Assembly: GCA_038148895.1 (NCBI GenBank)
Contig: JBBVGQ010000006.1
Source of the DNA: Tamlana sp038148895
GTDB taxonomy: Bacteria > Bacteroidota > Bacteroidia > Flavobacteriales > Flavobacteriaceae
DNA: 64,000 nt
Direction: 5' to 3' (one strand)
This document shows, one piece after another, positions 30,163 through 40,307 of the stretch; the stretch's first letter is position 1; every line of letters begins with the position of its first letter. The notes under the pieces are model-generated. The model had not been told where the DNA came from. It did not search any database and saw only the letters and a list, made by a program, of their open reading frames with translations. Both the position numbers and the translations under genes were made by a program.

Positions 30163-32670
30163 ATGGCGAAGAATTTAGTGATTGTAGAGTCACCAGCAAA
30201 AGCAAAAACCATTGAAAAATTTCTTGGAAAAGATTATAAGGTAGAATCAAGTTTTGGGCATATTGCCGATTTACCTTCCAAAGAATTAGGGGTTGATGTT
30301 GATGGTGATTTCGAACCCAAATATGAAGTTTCAAAAGATAAAAAAGCAGTTGTAAAAAAATTAAAGGATTTAGCCAAAAAAGCAGATACCGTATGGTTAG
30401 CAAGTGATGAGGATCGTGAGGGAGAGGCTATAGCTTGGCATTTGGCAGAAACTTTAAAACTTGATAAAGCCAAAACAAAACGTATTGTTTTTCATGAAAT
30501 AACCAAATCGGCCATTCAGAAAGCCATTGAAAATCCAAGGGGTATTGATTATGATTTGGTTGATGCACAGCAAGCACGCCGTGTGTTGGATAGAATTGTT
30601 GGCTATGAGTTATCCCCAGTTCTATGGCGAAAAGTCAAGGGAGGGTTGTCTGCTGGTCGTGTTCAGTCGGTTTCTGTGCGCTTGATTGTGGAAAAAGAAA
30701 GAGAGATTGAGGGGTTTACGCCTGAAGCGTCATACAGAATTGATGCTGAGTTTTCAAATGAAGATGGGCAAACCTTTAAAGCAAAACTTCCAAAGAATTT
30801 TTCAACTAAAGAAGAAGCTCAAAAATTTTTAGAGCAAAATGCATCTGCTACTTTTAAGGTTTCAGATTTACAAAAGAAACCAGCCAAAAAATCACCTGCT
30901 GCACCATTTACAACGTCAACGCTTCAGCAAGAAGCATCGCGTAAACTATATTTTTCTGTAAGTAAAACCATGACCATGGCCCAACGCCTATATGAAGCTG
31001 GTCTGATTACATACATGAGAACCGATAGTGTTAACCTATCTGATGAGGCTAGAAAAGGTGCTGAGGCCGAAATTAAGAACGCATTTGGAGGAAAGTATAG
31101 TAAACCACGAAATTATACAGGCAAAGCAAAAGGGGCACAGGAGGCGCATGAGGCCATTAGACCAACAAGTTTTGCCACGCACTCGGTAGATATTGATAGA
31201 GACCAAGCGCGTTTATACGATTTAATCTGGAAGCGGGCCATTGCATCACAAATGAGTGAGGCCGAATTGGAACGTACCAACGTTAAGATTGAGGCTTCAA
31301 CGCACAATGAAACCTTTACGGCAAATGGCGAGGTGATTACCTTTGATGGATTTTTAAAGGTTTATCTAGAAGGTACTGATGATGAAGACGTTGAGCAAGA
31401 CGGTATGTTGCCAGCAATGAAGTTAAACGAAACTTTACTTAACAGTTATATTACGGCCACAGAACGATATACCCGTCCGCCGTCAAGATACACGGAGGCT
31501 TCTTTGGTTAAAAAGTTAGAAGAATTGGGTATTGGGCGTCCATCAACATATGCCCCTACTATTTCAACCATCCAAAACAGAAATTATGTTGAAAAGGGAA
31601 CTGTTGAAGGTGTAGAGCGCAAGTATGCACAGCTTACTTTAAAAAATGGTGTTGTTAAGGATAAAACCCTAACCGAAAAAGTAGGTTCAGATAAAGGAAA
31701 GTTGGTGCCTACCGATATAGGCATGATTGTAACCGACTTTTTGGTAAACCACTTTGATGCCATTTTAGATTACAATTTTACTGCCAAGGTTGAAGAGGAT
31801 TTTGACGATATAGCCGAAGGCAAGGAAGATTGGACAAAAATGATGAAATCTTTTTATAGCAATTTTCATCCCGTAGTAGAAGACGTAAAGGAAAATGCTG
31901 ATAGAGAATCTGGGGAACGCATTTTGGGAACCGATCCTAAAACGGGAAAACAAGTAAGTGTGCGCTTAGGACGTTTTGGGCCAATGGTTCAAATTGGTAC
32001 GGTAGACGATGAAGAAAAACCCCAATTTGCAAGCTTAAGCCCAGACCAGCAATTAAATACGATCACCTATGATGAGGCCATGGATTTGTTCAAGTTGCCA
32101 AAATCATTGGGTGAATATAAAGGTGAAGAAGTTGAGGTTAACAATGGCCGTTTTGGGCCCTATGTAAAATTCGGTGATAGTTTTGTGTCACTTCCAAATG
32201 GTACAGATCCTTTAAGTGTGGAGTTAGATGATGCCATTGTATTGATTAAGGAAAAACAAAAAGCCGATGCACCTATTTATATTTTTAAAGATTTGCCGGT
32301 GCAGAAAGGTAAAGGACGTTTCGGGCCATTCATAAAATGGAACAATATGTTTATCAACGTCAATAAAAAGTACGATTGGGACAATTTATCGGATGATGAC
32401 ATTGTTGAATTGATTGAAGATAAAATCCAAAAGGAAAAAGATAAAGTCATCCACAATTGGAAAGATGAAGGCATTCGTGTTGAAAAAGCACGTTGGGGCA
32501 GGCATAACGTTATAAAAGGCAAGGTGAAGGTTGAATTGGCTAAAACCGTTGATGTGAACGATATGACTTTAGAAGAAGCCAAAGGCATAATTGAGGCCAA
32601 GGCACCAAAGAAAAAAACTGCTAAACGAAAAACGCCAACCAAAAAGACGACAGCATCAAAAAAGAAATAA
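30163..32670 (+). CDS. topA: DNA topoisomerase I
   Basis: The start is ATG 30163 (MAKNLVIVESPAKAKTI…); upstream codons in frame cover the promoter. The 835-residue type IA enzyme relaxes negative supercoils. The TOPRIM domain shows ESPAKAKTIEKFLG (9–22) and SDEDREGEAIAWH (81–93). The catalytic Tyr284 lies in LITYMRTDS. There are no C-terminal zinc fingers; the tail instead has repeated KxGRFGPF/Y modules (about residues 590–760) and ends in a Lys-rich stretch. It is 6 bp from the next gene. Confidence 0.97.
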   Translation: MAKNLVIVESPAKAKTIEKFLGKDYKVESSFGHIADLPSKELGVDVDGDFEPKYEVSKDKKAVVKKLKDLAKKADTVWLASDEDREGEAIAWHLAETLKLDKAKTKRIVFHEITKSAIQKAIENPRGIDYDLVDAQQARRVLDRIVGYELSPVLWRKVKGGLSAGRVQSVSVRLIVEKEREIEGFTPEASYRIDAEFSNEDGQTFKAKLPKNFSTKEEAQKFLEQNASATFKVSDLQKKPAKKSPAAPFTTSTLQQEASRKLYFSVSKTMTMAQRLYEAGLITYMRTDSVNLSDEARKGAEAEIKNAFGGKYSKPRNYTGKAKGAQEAHEAIRPTSFATHSVDIDRDQARLYDLIWKRAIASQMSEAELERTNVKIEASTHNETFTANGEVITFDGFLKVYLEGTDDEDVEQDGMLPAMKLNETLLNSYITATERYTRPPSRYTEASLVKKLEELGIGRPSTYAPTISTIQNRNYVEKGTVEGVERKYAQLTLKNGVVKDKTLTEKVGSDKGKLVPTDIGMIVTDFLVNHFDAILDYNFTAKVEEDFDDIAEGKEDWTKMMKSFYSNFHPVVEDVKENADRESGERILGTDPKTGKQVSVRLGRFGPMVQIGTVDDEEKPQFASLSPDQQLNTITYDEAMDLFKLPKSLGEYKGEEVEVNNGRFGPYVKFGDSFVSLPNGTDPLSVELDDAIVLIKEKQKADAPIYIFKDLPVQKGKGRFGPFIKWNNMFINVNKKYDWDNLSDDDIVELIEDKIQKEKDKVIHNWKDEGIRVEKARWGRHNVIKGKVKVELAKTVDVNDMTLEEAKGIIEAKAPKKKTAKRKTPTKKTTASKKK

Positions 32671-32676
32671 CAGCCC

Positions 32677-33843
32677 ATGAACTTTAATTTTCTCTCACCC
32701 GTTTCAGATTCTGTTCTCGCCCATAATGAGCTACTATCTGCACAAGCACTAGGAAGAAAACTTAAAATTCATTCAGCCCAACAGGGTATTCCAGATTTAG
32801 ATGATGTTACTATTGCCATCTTCGGGGTGTTGGAAAACAGAAATGATGTTAATTATATAGGTGAAGAATTTCATTTAAATGAAATCCGTAAATCCTTTTA
32901 CGGGCTTTTTCCTGGAAGTTGGAACACTACAATAGCCGATTTGGGCGACATAAATAGGGGTGAAAGTGTTGAGGATACCTATTTTGCCGTAAAAGAGGCT
33001 ATAAGTATCCTTATTAAAAAAAATATTATTCCTATTATCTTAGGAGGATCTCAAGACCTTACTTATGCCAATTATCGGGCTTATGATGCATTAATCCCAA
33101 TGGTGAACATAGTAAATGTAGATACCCAATTTAACTTGGGGGATTCCACAAAACCCATAAAAAATAATAGTTTTGTGGGCAAAATCATTTTAGATAAGCC
33201 TTACAATTTGTTCAATTATGCCAATATTGGCTACCAAACCTATTTTAATTCGCAAGAAGAAATTGATTTAATGGACAGTCTGTACTTTGAGTCTTATAGA
33301 TTAGGGCAAGTTTCAAAAGATATTACCATAGTAGAACCTGTTTTAAGGGACGCCAATATTGTAAGTATCGATTTAAGTTGTGTTAAAGGTTCCGAAGTCA
33401 GTCTAAATCAAAAATCTTCGCCAAACGGCTTGGATGGCAAGGAAATTTGTGCCATTGCACGCTATGCTGGTATTAGTAATAAAGTAACTTCTTTTGGAAT
33501 TTATGAATATAAACCTTCAAAAGATGATGAAATGACGGCTATGCTCGTTTCACAAATGCTTTGGTATTTCATTGAAGGTGTTAATTACAGGGTAAAGGAC
33601 GATGATTTCCAAGATGATAGAAACTATCAAAAGTTTATTAGTCTGGTAGATGACCAAGAATTGGTGTTCTATAAAAGCAATAAAACGGGTAGATGGTGGA
33701 TTGAGATACCTTTTTTGGCTGAAGTCAATAATAAATTAAAAAGACACACGTTATTACCATGCATGCACCAAGATTATCTTGATGCATGTAATAATATGGT
33801 TCCAGACCGCTGGTACAAAGCGTTTCAGAAGAATAGTGTGTAA
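32677..33843 (+). CDS. Degenerate arginase-fold protein upstream of gldK
   Basis: A 388-residue member of the ureohydrolase (arginase/formimidoylglutamase) superfamily, conserved next to gldKLMN in Flavobacteria. The metal-binding motifs are eroded. GGDHS is GGSQDLT (123–129), DAHxD is DTQFN (149–153) and SxDxDxxDP is SIDLSCVKG (230–238). At most two of the usual ligands remain, so hydrolysis of guanidino substrates is unlikely. Databases tend to name it formimidoylglutamase; I consider that misleading. A structural or scaffold role near the gliding machinery is inference. Confidence 0.85.
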   Translation: MNFNFLSPVSDSVLAHNELLSAQALGRKLKIHSAQQGIPDLDDVTIAIFGVLENRNDVNYIGEEFHLNEIRKSFYGLFPGSWNTTIADLGDINRGESVEDTYFAVKEAISILIKKNIIPIILGGSQDLTYANYRAYDALIPMVNIVNVDTQFNLGDSTKPIKNNSFVGKIILDKPYNLFNYANIGYQTYFNSQEEIDLMDSLYFESYRLGQVSKDITIVEPVLRDANIVSIDLSCVKGSEVSLNQKSSPNGLDGKEICAIARYAGISNKVTSFGIYEYKPSKDDEMTAMLVSQMLWYFIEGVNYRVKDDDFQDDRNYQKFISLVDDQELVFYKSNKTGRWWIEIPFLAEVNNKLKRHTLLPCMHQDYLDACNNMVPDRWYKAFQKNSV

Positions 33844-33926
33844 AAGACGAAGTATAGGTAAACAGTCAATTTTATCGGTGAAATGCTATTTTTTTACGAT
33901 GAAACGTTATTTTTTTAGATAAAAAG

Positions 33927-33957
33927 TTGTTTTTTAAAAAATATATAAATATGTTTA
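33927..33957 (+). promoter_or_regulatory. Possible gldK operon promoter
   Basis: TTG (33927–33929) and TATGTTTA (33950–33957) are 20 nt apart in a strongly AT-rich leader, 43 nt before gldK. The -7 box has one mismatch to TAnnTTTG. Confidence 0.45.
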
Positions 33958-34000
33958 CGCTCTCAAAATTGAAGCATGAATAATTAACCTCGAGTTTTCT

Positions 34001-35368
34001 ATGGATATGAAGAAGTTTATATTATTAACCGCAGTATTAGCAATACTAACAAGTTGTGGCTCTAAAGATAGAGGCGAGCTAGTAGGTGTTAAAGGAAAGA
34101 AGTGGCACCCTGAAAAGCCCTATGGAATGGAACTTATTCCAGGAGGTGCTTTTATAATGGGTAAAGCGGACGATGACCTTGCCGGCGTGCAGGATGCCCC
34201 ATCAAAAACAGTGACAGTAAGAGCCTTTTACATGGACGCTACCGAAATTACGAATAGTGAGTACCGTCAATTCGTTAATTGGGTAAGAGATTCTATTGTT
34301 AGAATGAAACTAGCAATCTTGGCTGACGAGGTTGGTAAAGTTCCAGAAGATGGCGGAATTGGTGAGTATGCATTTAAAGATGCAGATACAGCCAATATGT
34401 CCGTTTACGAAAAATATATGTTCGAAAACTATACTGGATTAGGTCCAACAGGCTATGAAGGTAGAAAAATCAATAAAGATATTGACTTGATTTTTGATAC
34501 ATCAGAATATCCAGATGAATATTACACAGAGGTTATGGATACCATGTATCTGCCTTTGGAAGAATCTTATAATGGTCAGCGTACTTGGGATGTTACTAAA
34601 TTTAAGTTTCAATACAACTATATGGACATCCAGGAAGCCGCTAGAAATAGAGGTGTTAAAAGAAAGGATGTTATTATGAAGGAGGAAATCGAAGTATATC
34701 CTGATACAACAGTATGGATTAGAGATTTCGCATATTCTTATAATGAGCCAATGCACAACGATTATTTCTGGCATGATGCTTACAGTGATTATCCAGTTGT
34801 TGGTGTGACTTGGAAACAAGCAAAAGCCTTCTGTGAGTGGAGAACTATTAATAAGAACTCTTACCAAAAATCTAGAAAAGGTGCAGCATTGGTAAACACA
34901 TTTAGATTACCTTCTGAAGCAGAATGGGAGTATGCTGCTAGAGGAGGCCTACAAGCGGCTACTTATCCTTGGGGTGGGCCTTACACTAAGAGCGATAGAG
35001 GTTGTTTTATGGCAAACTTTAAGCCTGTAAGAGGAGATTATGCTGCAGACCAAGCATTATATACCGTTGAAGCAAAATCTTATGAGCCAAACGATTACAA
35101 TTTGTATAATATGGCTGGAAACGTGTCAGAATGGGTGAATGCATCTTACGATCCGTCATCTTACCAATATACATCAACAATTAACCCAAGTGTTAATGAT
35201 GAAAATAACCAACGTAAAATAGTAAGAGGGGGTTCTTGGAAAGACGTAGCATACTTTTTACAGGTAAGCTCAAGAGATTACGAGTATGCTGATTCAGCAA
35301 GAAGTTATATAGGTTTCAGAACCGTTCAAGATTATATGGGGACACAAGTAACAAAGAACGGACAATAA
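34001..35368 (+). CDS. gldK: Gliding/T9SS lipoprotein GldK
   Basis: The 455-residue outer-membrane lipoprotein (lipobox LTSC; ATG 34001 or 34007) has a formylglycine-generating-enzyme-like fold: GMELIPGGAFIMG, then FYMDATEITNSEYRQFV, VGVTWKQAKAFCEW, RLPSEAEWEYAARGG and a C-terminal VRGGSWKD…SYIGFR. It forms the periplasmic ring of the type IX secretion system with GldN, and is required for gliding and for secretion of adhesins and enzymes. Confidence 0.97.
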   Translation: MDMKKFILLTAVLAILTSCGSKDRGELVGVKGKKWHPEKPYGMELIPGGAFIMGKADDDLAGVQDAPSKTVTVRAFYMDATEITNSEYRQFVNWVRDSIVRMKLAILADEVGKVPEDGGIGEYAFKDADTANMSVYEKYMFENYTGLGPTGYEGRKINKDIDLIFDTSEYPDEYYTEVMDTMYLPLEESYNGQRTWDVTKFKFQYNYMDIQEAARNRGVKRKDVIMKEEIEVYPDTTVWIRDFAYSYNEPMHNDYFWHDAYSDYPVVGVTWKQAKAFCEWRTINKNSYQKSRKGAALVNTFRLPSEAEWEYAARGGLQAATYPWGGPYTKSDRGCFMANFKPVRGDYAADQALYTVEAKSYEPNDYNLYNMAGNVSEWVNASYDPSSYQYTSTINPSVNDENNQRKIVRGGSWKDVAYFLQVSSRDYEYADSARSYIGFRTVQDYMGTQVTKNGQ

Positions 35369-35449
35369 TTTAGAATCAAATCAATTTTTTTAAACACTAT
35401 TAATTAACCTACTTAAGTAAAAACCTACTTAAAATTAAAACCGAAAATT

Positions 35450-36079
35450 ATGGCAAAGTCAAAAGCAAACAAGAAGTTCATGAATATGGCTTACGGATTA
35501 GGAGCGTCAATTGTAATCGTTGGTGCACTGTTCAAAATTATTCATTTCGAAATTGGATTTTTAACTGGTAACGTTATGTTAACCATTGGTCTTGTAACAG
35601 AAGCAATTATCTTCGCTTTATCAGCATTCGAACCTGTTGATGACGATTTAGATTGGTCTTTAGTTTATCCAGAACTTGCTGGGGGACAATCAAGCAAGAA
35701 AGAAGATCCACAAGGATTATTATCTAAAAAATTAGATGACTTATTGAAAGAAGCTAAAATAGATGGCGAACTTATCGCTAGTTTAGGTGAAAGCATCAAA
35801 AACTTTGAAGGTGCTGCTAAAAATATGTCATCTACTGTAGATTCAATTGAAGCTACTAAAAAATATGGTGAAGAATTGTCATTGGCTGCAGCTCAAATGG
35901 AGTCTTTAAATAGCCTTTACAAAGTACAGTTAGAGAGCATCAACAAACAAGCTGTTATTAACGAAGAGTCTGTTGAAAATGCCGCTAAACTTAAAGAGCA
36001 AATGCAATCATTGGCGTCTAACTTATCTTCATTAAATGGCGTATACGGTGGTATGTTGTCTGCTATGAACAAAAATTAA
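35450..36079 (+). CDS. gldL: T9SS motor protein GldL
   Basis: A 209-residue inner-membrane protein with two membrane helices (about residues 14–30 and 38–60). The first contains the proton-pathway segment GALFKIIHFEIGF. A long helical cytoplasmic tail follows. With GldM it makes the proton-driven rotary motor for secretion and gliding. Confidence 0.97.
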   Translation: MAKSKANKKFMNMAYGLGASIVIVGALFKIIHFEIGFLTGNVMLTIGLVTEAIIFALSAFEPVDDDLDWSLVYPELAGGQSSKKEDPQGLLSKKLDDLLKEAKIDGELIASLGESIKNFEGAAKNMSSTVDSIEATKKYGEELSLAAAQMESLNSLYKVQLESINKQAVINEESVENAAKLKEQMQSLASNLSSLNGVYGGMLSAMNKN

Positions 36080-36125
36080 TTAGGGGTTACCTAAATCTAT
36101 TAATTAACCAAAAACCTAGTTAAAC

Positions 36126-37688
36126 ATGGCAGGAGCAAATTTATCACCCAGACAGAAAATGATTAATCTGATGTATTTAATCTTCATAGCAATGCTAGCA
36201 TTAAATATGTCGAAAGAAGTGCTTTCAGCCTTCGGATTAATGAACAAAAAGCTTACAGAGTCTAATGAAGCCACTACGTTACGTAACGATAACTTTATGG
36301 CAAATTTAGAGCAAAAAGCTTCAGATCAACCAGAAAAGTATGTGCCTTTAAAATCTAAAGCAGATCAAATTGATGCTATGGCAAAAAAGTTTGATGCTTA
36401 TTTAGAAGACTTAAAAGGAAAAATGACAGCTACGGTAGACGACGCTACCGATTATGAAGTAATGGACAAGGGCGACTATCTTGATGAACATTTCTTTAAA
36501 GGAGACAAACTTAAAGACGACGGTAAGGAGTTTTTAAACCAAATCAACTCGTTTAGAGATGGTGTAGTTGACTTGTTGAAAGATGAAAAGGGTATGGAAC
36601 ACATTGTGAAAGATGTGAAAGAAAAATTCAGTACCGAACAAGAAGTTAACAGAGATGGTATAAAAATAGACTGGTTAGATTACCACTACAAAGGTTTCCC
36701 TTTAGTTGCATCGTTAACAAAGATGACACAATTGCAAGCTGATATTAAAACAACTGAATCAGAAGTGTTGTCAAATATGTTACAAGGCACCCTTTCAAGT
36801 GAAGTGTCTATGACAAACTATACCACTTTAATGGAAACTTCAAAATCAGCTTACTTTAATGGTGAGCAGTTTGATGGTCAAATTGTATTAGGTCGTAAAG
36901 ACGCTACTACAAAACCAAGTAGAGTAGAATTAAAATTAGATGGAAGACCACTTACTGAAAATCAATACTCTATTGAAGATGGAAAAGTGAAGTTGAAAAT
37001 TGGTACAGGTGGTGTTGGTGAACACAAAATTGAAGGTAAGCTAATCTTTGCGCAAGATGGTGAAGAAATTGAAGTACCTGTTAGCTCATCATTCGCAACC
37101 GTTGCAAAACCAAATGCAGCTACTATTTCAGCTGATAAGATGAACGTTGTGTATCGTGGTGTTAAAAACCCAATGACTATTTCATTTGCAGGTATTCCAG
37201 ATAACAAAGTACGAGCTTCAGCCCAAGGTTTGAGTTCACTTGGAGGAAGCAGATATGTTATGGATGCTACATTAATTAAAGGTAGAGAAGTAACAATCAA
37301 TGTAACTGGTACTTTGCCAGATGGCAAACCTGTTAGTGATAATGCAAAATTCAGAATTAAAGATTTGCCAAAACCAACAGGAACTGTTAGAGGTGAAGAT
37401 GGTGCAATTAAAATGCAACGTAATAGCTTAGAGATTTCTACTATTGGTGCTAAGTTCGATGATTTTGATTTTGAATTACCGTTAAACGTTACAGGATTTA
37501 AATTTAAAGTTGCAGGACAGCCAACAATAAACGTAAATGGTAGCAAGCTAGATGCTAGAGCAAAACAAGCGTTAAGCAAAGCAAAACGTGGCTCTGATGT
37601 TCAAATATTTGATATCGAAGCTAAAGCCAGTGGCGTAAGTGTGATACTTAAAAAAGTATCTCCTGTATTTGTTGAGCTTACAAATTAA
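36126..37688 (+). CDS. gldM: T9SS motor protein GldM
   Basis: A 520-residue protein with one N-terminal membrane helix (MINLMYLIFIAMLALNM, about residues 11–27) and a large periplasmic region of four domains (D1 helical, D2–D4 beta) that reaches the GldK/GldN ring. It transmits torque from GldL. Intergenic spacing is 46 bp, all with similar ATTAATTAACC leaders before gldL and gldM. Confidence 0.97.
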   Translation: MAGANLSPRQKMINLMYLIFIAMLALNMSKEVLSAFGLMNKKLTESNEATTLRNDNFMANLEQKASDQPEKYVPLKSKADQIDAMAKKFDAYLEDLKGKMTATVDDATDYEVMDKGDYLDEHFFKGDKLKDDGKEFLNQINSFRDGVVDLLKDEKGMEHIVKDVKEKFSTEQEVNRDGIKIDWLDYHYKGFPLVASLTKMTQLQADIKTTESEVLSNMLQGTLSSEVSMTNYTTLMETSKSAYFNGEQFDGQIVLGRKDATTKPSRVELKLDGRPLTENQYSIEDGKVKLKIGTGGVGEHKIEGKLIFAQDGEEIEVPVSSSFATVAKPNAATISADKMNVVYRGVKNPMTISFAGIPDNKVRASAQGLSSLGGSRYVMDATLIKGREVTINVTGTLPDGKPVSDNAKFRIKDLPKPTGTVRGEDGAIKMQRNSLEISTIGAKFDDFDFELPLNVTGFKFKVAGQPTINVNGSKLDARAKQALSKAKRGSDVQIFDIEAKASGVSVILKKVSPVFVELTN

Positions 37689-37752
37689 AAGGATACTATT
37701 TGGGATAAGCCTTGGCTTATCCCAAATAATTATAATGTAAAACAAGAATAAG

Positions 37753-38643
37753 ATGAATTTAAAAAGTTTTTTATTAACCGTTGTTACCGCTTTTACGGCT
37801 ACAAGTATGTTTGCACAAGCCAATATACTTAATGCAAAAAGCCCTGAGGAAATTGGTGTAAGAACTGAAGCCCAAAAAGCTGTTGACAATGATAAACCAT
37901 TGGAGTATGGTTATGTTGATGATAGAGATATTTTGTTTTCTAAGATGGTTTGGGAAAGAATCGTTCTTGACGAACGTGCGAACTTCCCTTTGTACTATCC
38001 CATAGATACCAACAATATCGGTAGCGATAGACGGTCTTTATATGATGTGCTGATGAAGAACATCAAAAACGGTAAAATAGAAAATATTTACGATGATTCT
38101 TATTTTACCACAAAAAGAACCTTAAAAGATATTGAAGGTGCATTAACTATGATTGATACCACAGAATTAGGTATTGAACAGATTAATGCTGGAGAAGAAT
38201 TAGATCCTCAATATATTATTAGAAGAGATATTACGGCAGCCGATATTATGGAATACCGTATTAGAGGACTTTGGTATTTTGATAAACGCCAAGCTGAAAT
38301 GAAATACAGATTGTTAGGTATAGCTCCTGTAGCACCAGATGTTAACTTCATTGATACAGATACACCTGATCTAGTTGAATTATTCTGGGTATTTTTCCCA
38401 GATGCTAGAGAAGTGTTGCACGAAGCTAAATCCTTTAACAATGCAAATAGTTCTATGCCATTTTCGTTTGACCATGTGTTGAATGCAAGACGTTTTCAGG
38501 CTTATATCTATAAGGAAGAAAATGTACAGCAGGATAGAAAAATATCTGAGTACATTTCAGATAATGCTTTAATGCAACTTCTTGAATCTGAAAGGATTAA
38601 AAACAAAATTAGAGATTTTGAACTTGATATGTGGACGTACTAA
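37753..38643 (+). CDS. gldN: T9SS protein GldN
   Basis: The 296-residue periplasmic protein has a signal peptide ending about at SMFAQA (residue 22). Family motifs are DDRDILFSKMVWERIVLDER, FPLYYPID, and FFPDAREVLHEAKSFN. It forms the periplasmic ring with GldK. Last gene of the operon, closed by a terminator. Confidence 0.96.
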   Translation: MNLKSFLLTVVTAFTATSMFAQANILNAKSPEEIGVRTEAQKAVDNDKPLEYGYVDDRDILFSKMVWERIVLDERANFPLYYPIDTNNIGSDRRSLYDVLMKNIKNGKIENIYDDSYFTTKRTLKDIEGALTMIDTTELGIEQINAGEELDPQYIIRRDITAADIMEYRIRGLWYFDKRQAEMKYRLLGIAPVAPDVNFIDTDTPDLVELFWVFFPDAREVLHEAKSFNNANSSMPFSFDHVLNARRFQAYIYKEENVQQDRKISEYISDNALMQLLESERIKNKIRDFELDMWTY

Positions 38644-38670
38644 TTCGGCCATAATTAATTTAAATAATAC

Positions 38671-38698
38671 AACGCTCACCTAAAAAGTGGGCGTTTTT
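38671..38698 (+). terminator. gldKLMN terminator
   Basis: AACGCTCAC and GTGGGCGTT form a stem with one G-T pair, followed by TTTT. Confidence 0.8.
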
Positions 38699-38757
38699 GT
38701 TTTTGGGTTATTCCTAAAGATGTAGAAATTTATTTTCTGACTATATTGCGCGTAATT

Positions 38758-39801
38758 ATGAATGTGGACTATATAATTGTTGGCATTGGAATAGCCGGAA
38801 TTAGCTTTTGTGAGCAATTAAAAGCAAATGGGAAAACCTTTGTTGTTTTCGACAATGCTTCACAACAATCTTCCGTGGTTGCGGGAGGTCTGTATAATCC
38901 TGTGGTATTAAAACGTTTTACATCAGTTTGGAAAAGTGAGGAGCAACTTGATTTGGCATTGCCCCTTTATGCGAAAATTGAAAATGAGTTAAACATAAAA
39001 TTGGATTATAAAGTGCCGGTTTACAGAAGATTTAACTCATTGGAAGAACAAAATGATTGGTTTAGCGCTTCAGATAAACCGCTCCTCTCGAAATACCTTT
39101 CAACAAATATTTTAAAAAACAATAATGACTCTATAGCTGCGCCATTTGGTTTTGGTGAAGTTTTAAATACGGGCAGAATTGATGTGAGAACCATGATTGA
39201 GGCTTATAAAACAGATTTGTTAGAAAAGCGGATATTGTTTCAAGAACCCTTTGAATATAATTTTTTAAAAACTGAAAGCAATGTTGTTGAATATAAGGAT
39301 ACCCGAGCGAAGCATATTGTTTTTGCTGAAGGTTATGGCGTTTTAAAAAACCCATATTTCAAAAATTCACCCCTTGTTCCCGCAAAAGGCGAACTTTTGA
39401 CCATTCATGCCCCAAATCTAAAAATAGATTTTGTGCTAAAGGCAGGCGTGTTTTTAATTCCTTTAAATGACGATTTATATATAGTTGGAGCTACTTACGA
39501 ATGGAAGGATTTAAGCCAAGAGATATCCATAAAAGCAAAAACCGAACTGTTATCTAAGTTAAAAAAACTGATAAAATGTGATTTTGAAGTCGTTAATCAA
39601 GTGGCTGGCATTAGGCCGACAGTAAAAGATAGAAGACCTTTGGTTGGGCAACATGAACGTCATAAAAATATGTACGTACTAAATGGCCTGGGAACTCGGG
39701 GCGTTATGATTGGTCCATATGTGGCTAAACAACTCTATAATTTTATAGAATACAACATTTCTTTGGATGGAGAAATTGATATTAGGCGATTTGAAAATTA
39801 A
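38758..39801 (+). CDS. FAD-dependent oxidoreductase (DAAO family)
   Basis: I take ATG 38758 (MNVDYIIVGIGIAGIS…, 347 residues) rather than the TTG 12 nt upstream, because the dinucleotide-binding GIGIAG follows at once. Other DAAO-fold marks are VVAGGLYNPVV, VPAKGELLTIHA, and the C-terminal ATYEWKD…AGIRPTVKDRRPLVGQH and NGLGTRGVMIGPYVA, which bind FAD. The substrate is unknown, probably an amino acid or amine. Confidence 0.88.
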   Translation: MNVDYIIVGIGIAGISFCEQLKANGKTFVVFDNASQQSSVVAGGLYNPVVLKRFTSVWKSEEQLDLALPLYAKIENELNIKLDYKVPVYRRFNSLEEQNDWFSASDKPLLSKYLSTNILKNNNDSIAAPFGFGEVLNTGRIDVRTMIEAYKTDLLEKRILFQEPFEYNFLKTESNVVEYKDTRAKHIVFAEGYGVLKNPYFKNSPLVPAKGELLTIHAPNLKIDFVLKAGVFLIPLNDDLYIVGATYEWKDLSQEISIKAKTELLSKLKKLIKCDFEVVNQVAGIRPTVKDRRPLVGQHERHKNMYVLNGLGTRGVMIGPYVAKQLYNFIEYNISLDGEIDIRRFEN

Positions 39802-39836
39802 ATAAAATTAGCTTTTCAAATAAGTGGGAGCATTAT

Positions 39837-40223
39837 CTATTTTTTCTTTGTAAGTGATTTGTCGTAACTCATGAAAAAGTTAATCCAAATATTTCTTGAT
39901 AGACGCATGATAATTGGCATAAAAACCACCAAAGTGCCAATAATTGAAATAAATATAATATTTCTACCGGCATTAAAAACCAAGAAGCTTATAACAAAAG
40001 CCGCTACCGCAAAGGCAATGCCCACAGCATAACTTACATACATGGCGCCATAAAAAAATGAAGGTTCTATTTTGTATTTTGTGCCACAGTTGCTGCATTT
40101 TTCGTTCATGCTTAAGGCCTCAGAAAGTATATAAGGGTTTTTGTTGGTGTACATAGATTCTTCATGGCACTTTGGGCATGTGCCTGTAAATATGCTATAT
40201 AATTTTGTTCCTTTTTTAAACAT
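39837..40223 (-). CDS. DUF983 zinc-ribbon membrane protein
   Basis: The 128-residue protein has two CxxC pairs (CPKC 16–19 and CSNC 43–46) that likely bind zinc. Two membrane helices follow (about residues 56–80 and 86–112). The family is conserved in Bacteroidota and Alphaproteobacteria without known function. Convergent with the FAD oxidoreductase gene. Confidence 0.88.
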   Translation of the reverse strand: MFKKGTKLYSIFTGTCPKCHEESMYTNKNPYILSEALSMNEKCSNCGTKYKIEPSFFYGAMYVSYAVGIAFAVAAFVISFLVFNAGRNIIFISIIGTLVVFMPIIMRLSRNIWINFFMSYDKSLTKKK

Positions 40224-40234
40224 ATAATTTAATG

Positions 40235-40242
40235 TATTTTTG
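40235..40242 (+). promoter_or_regulatory. -7 box for the ABC-F gene
   Basis: TATTTTTG fits TAnnTTTG, 65 nt upstream of the start at 40308. It lies just outside the divergent DUF983 start codon. No good -33 element at normal spacing. Confidence 0.45.
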
Positions 40243-40307
40243 CAACCTAAATTTCAGGCAAAAGTAAGATTTAATAATGTTGGGTCTGTGATAAAAGTTA
40301 CATTTCT

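Noticed and set aside
32677..33843. Functional formimidoylglutamase
   Set aside because: Most metal ligands are replaced and no histidine-degradation genes are near.
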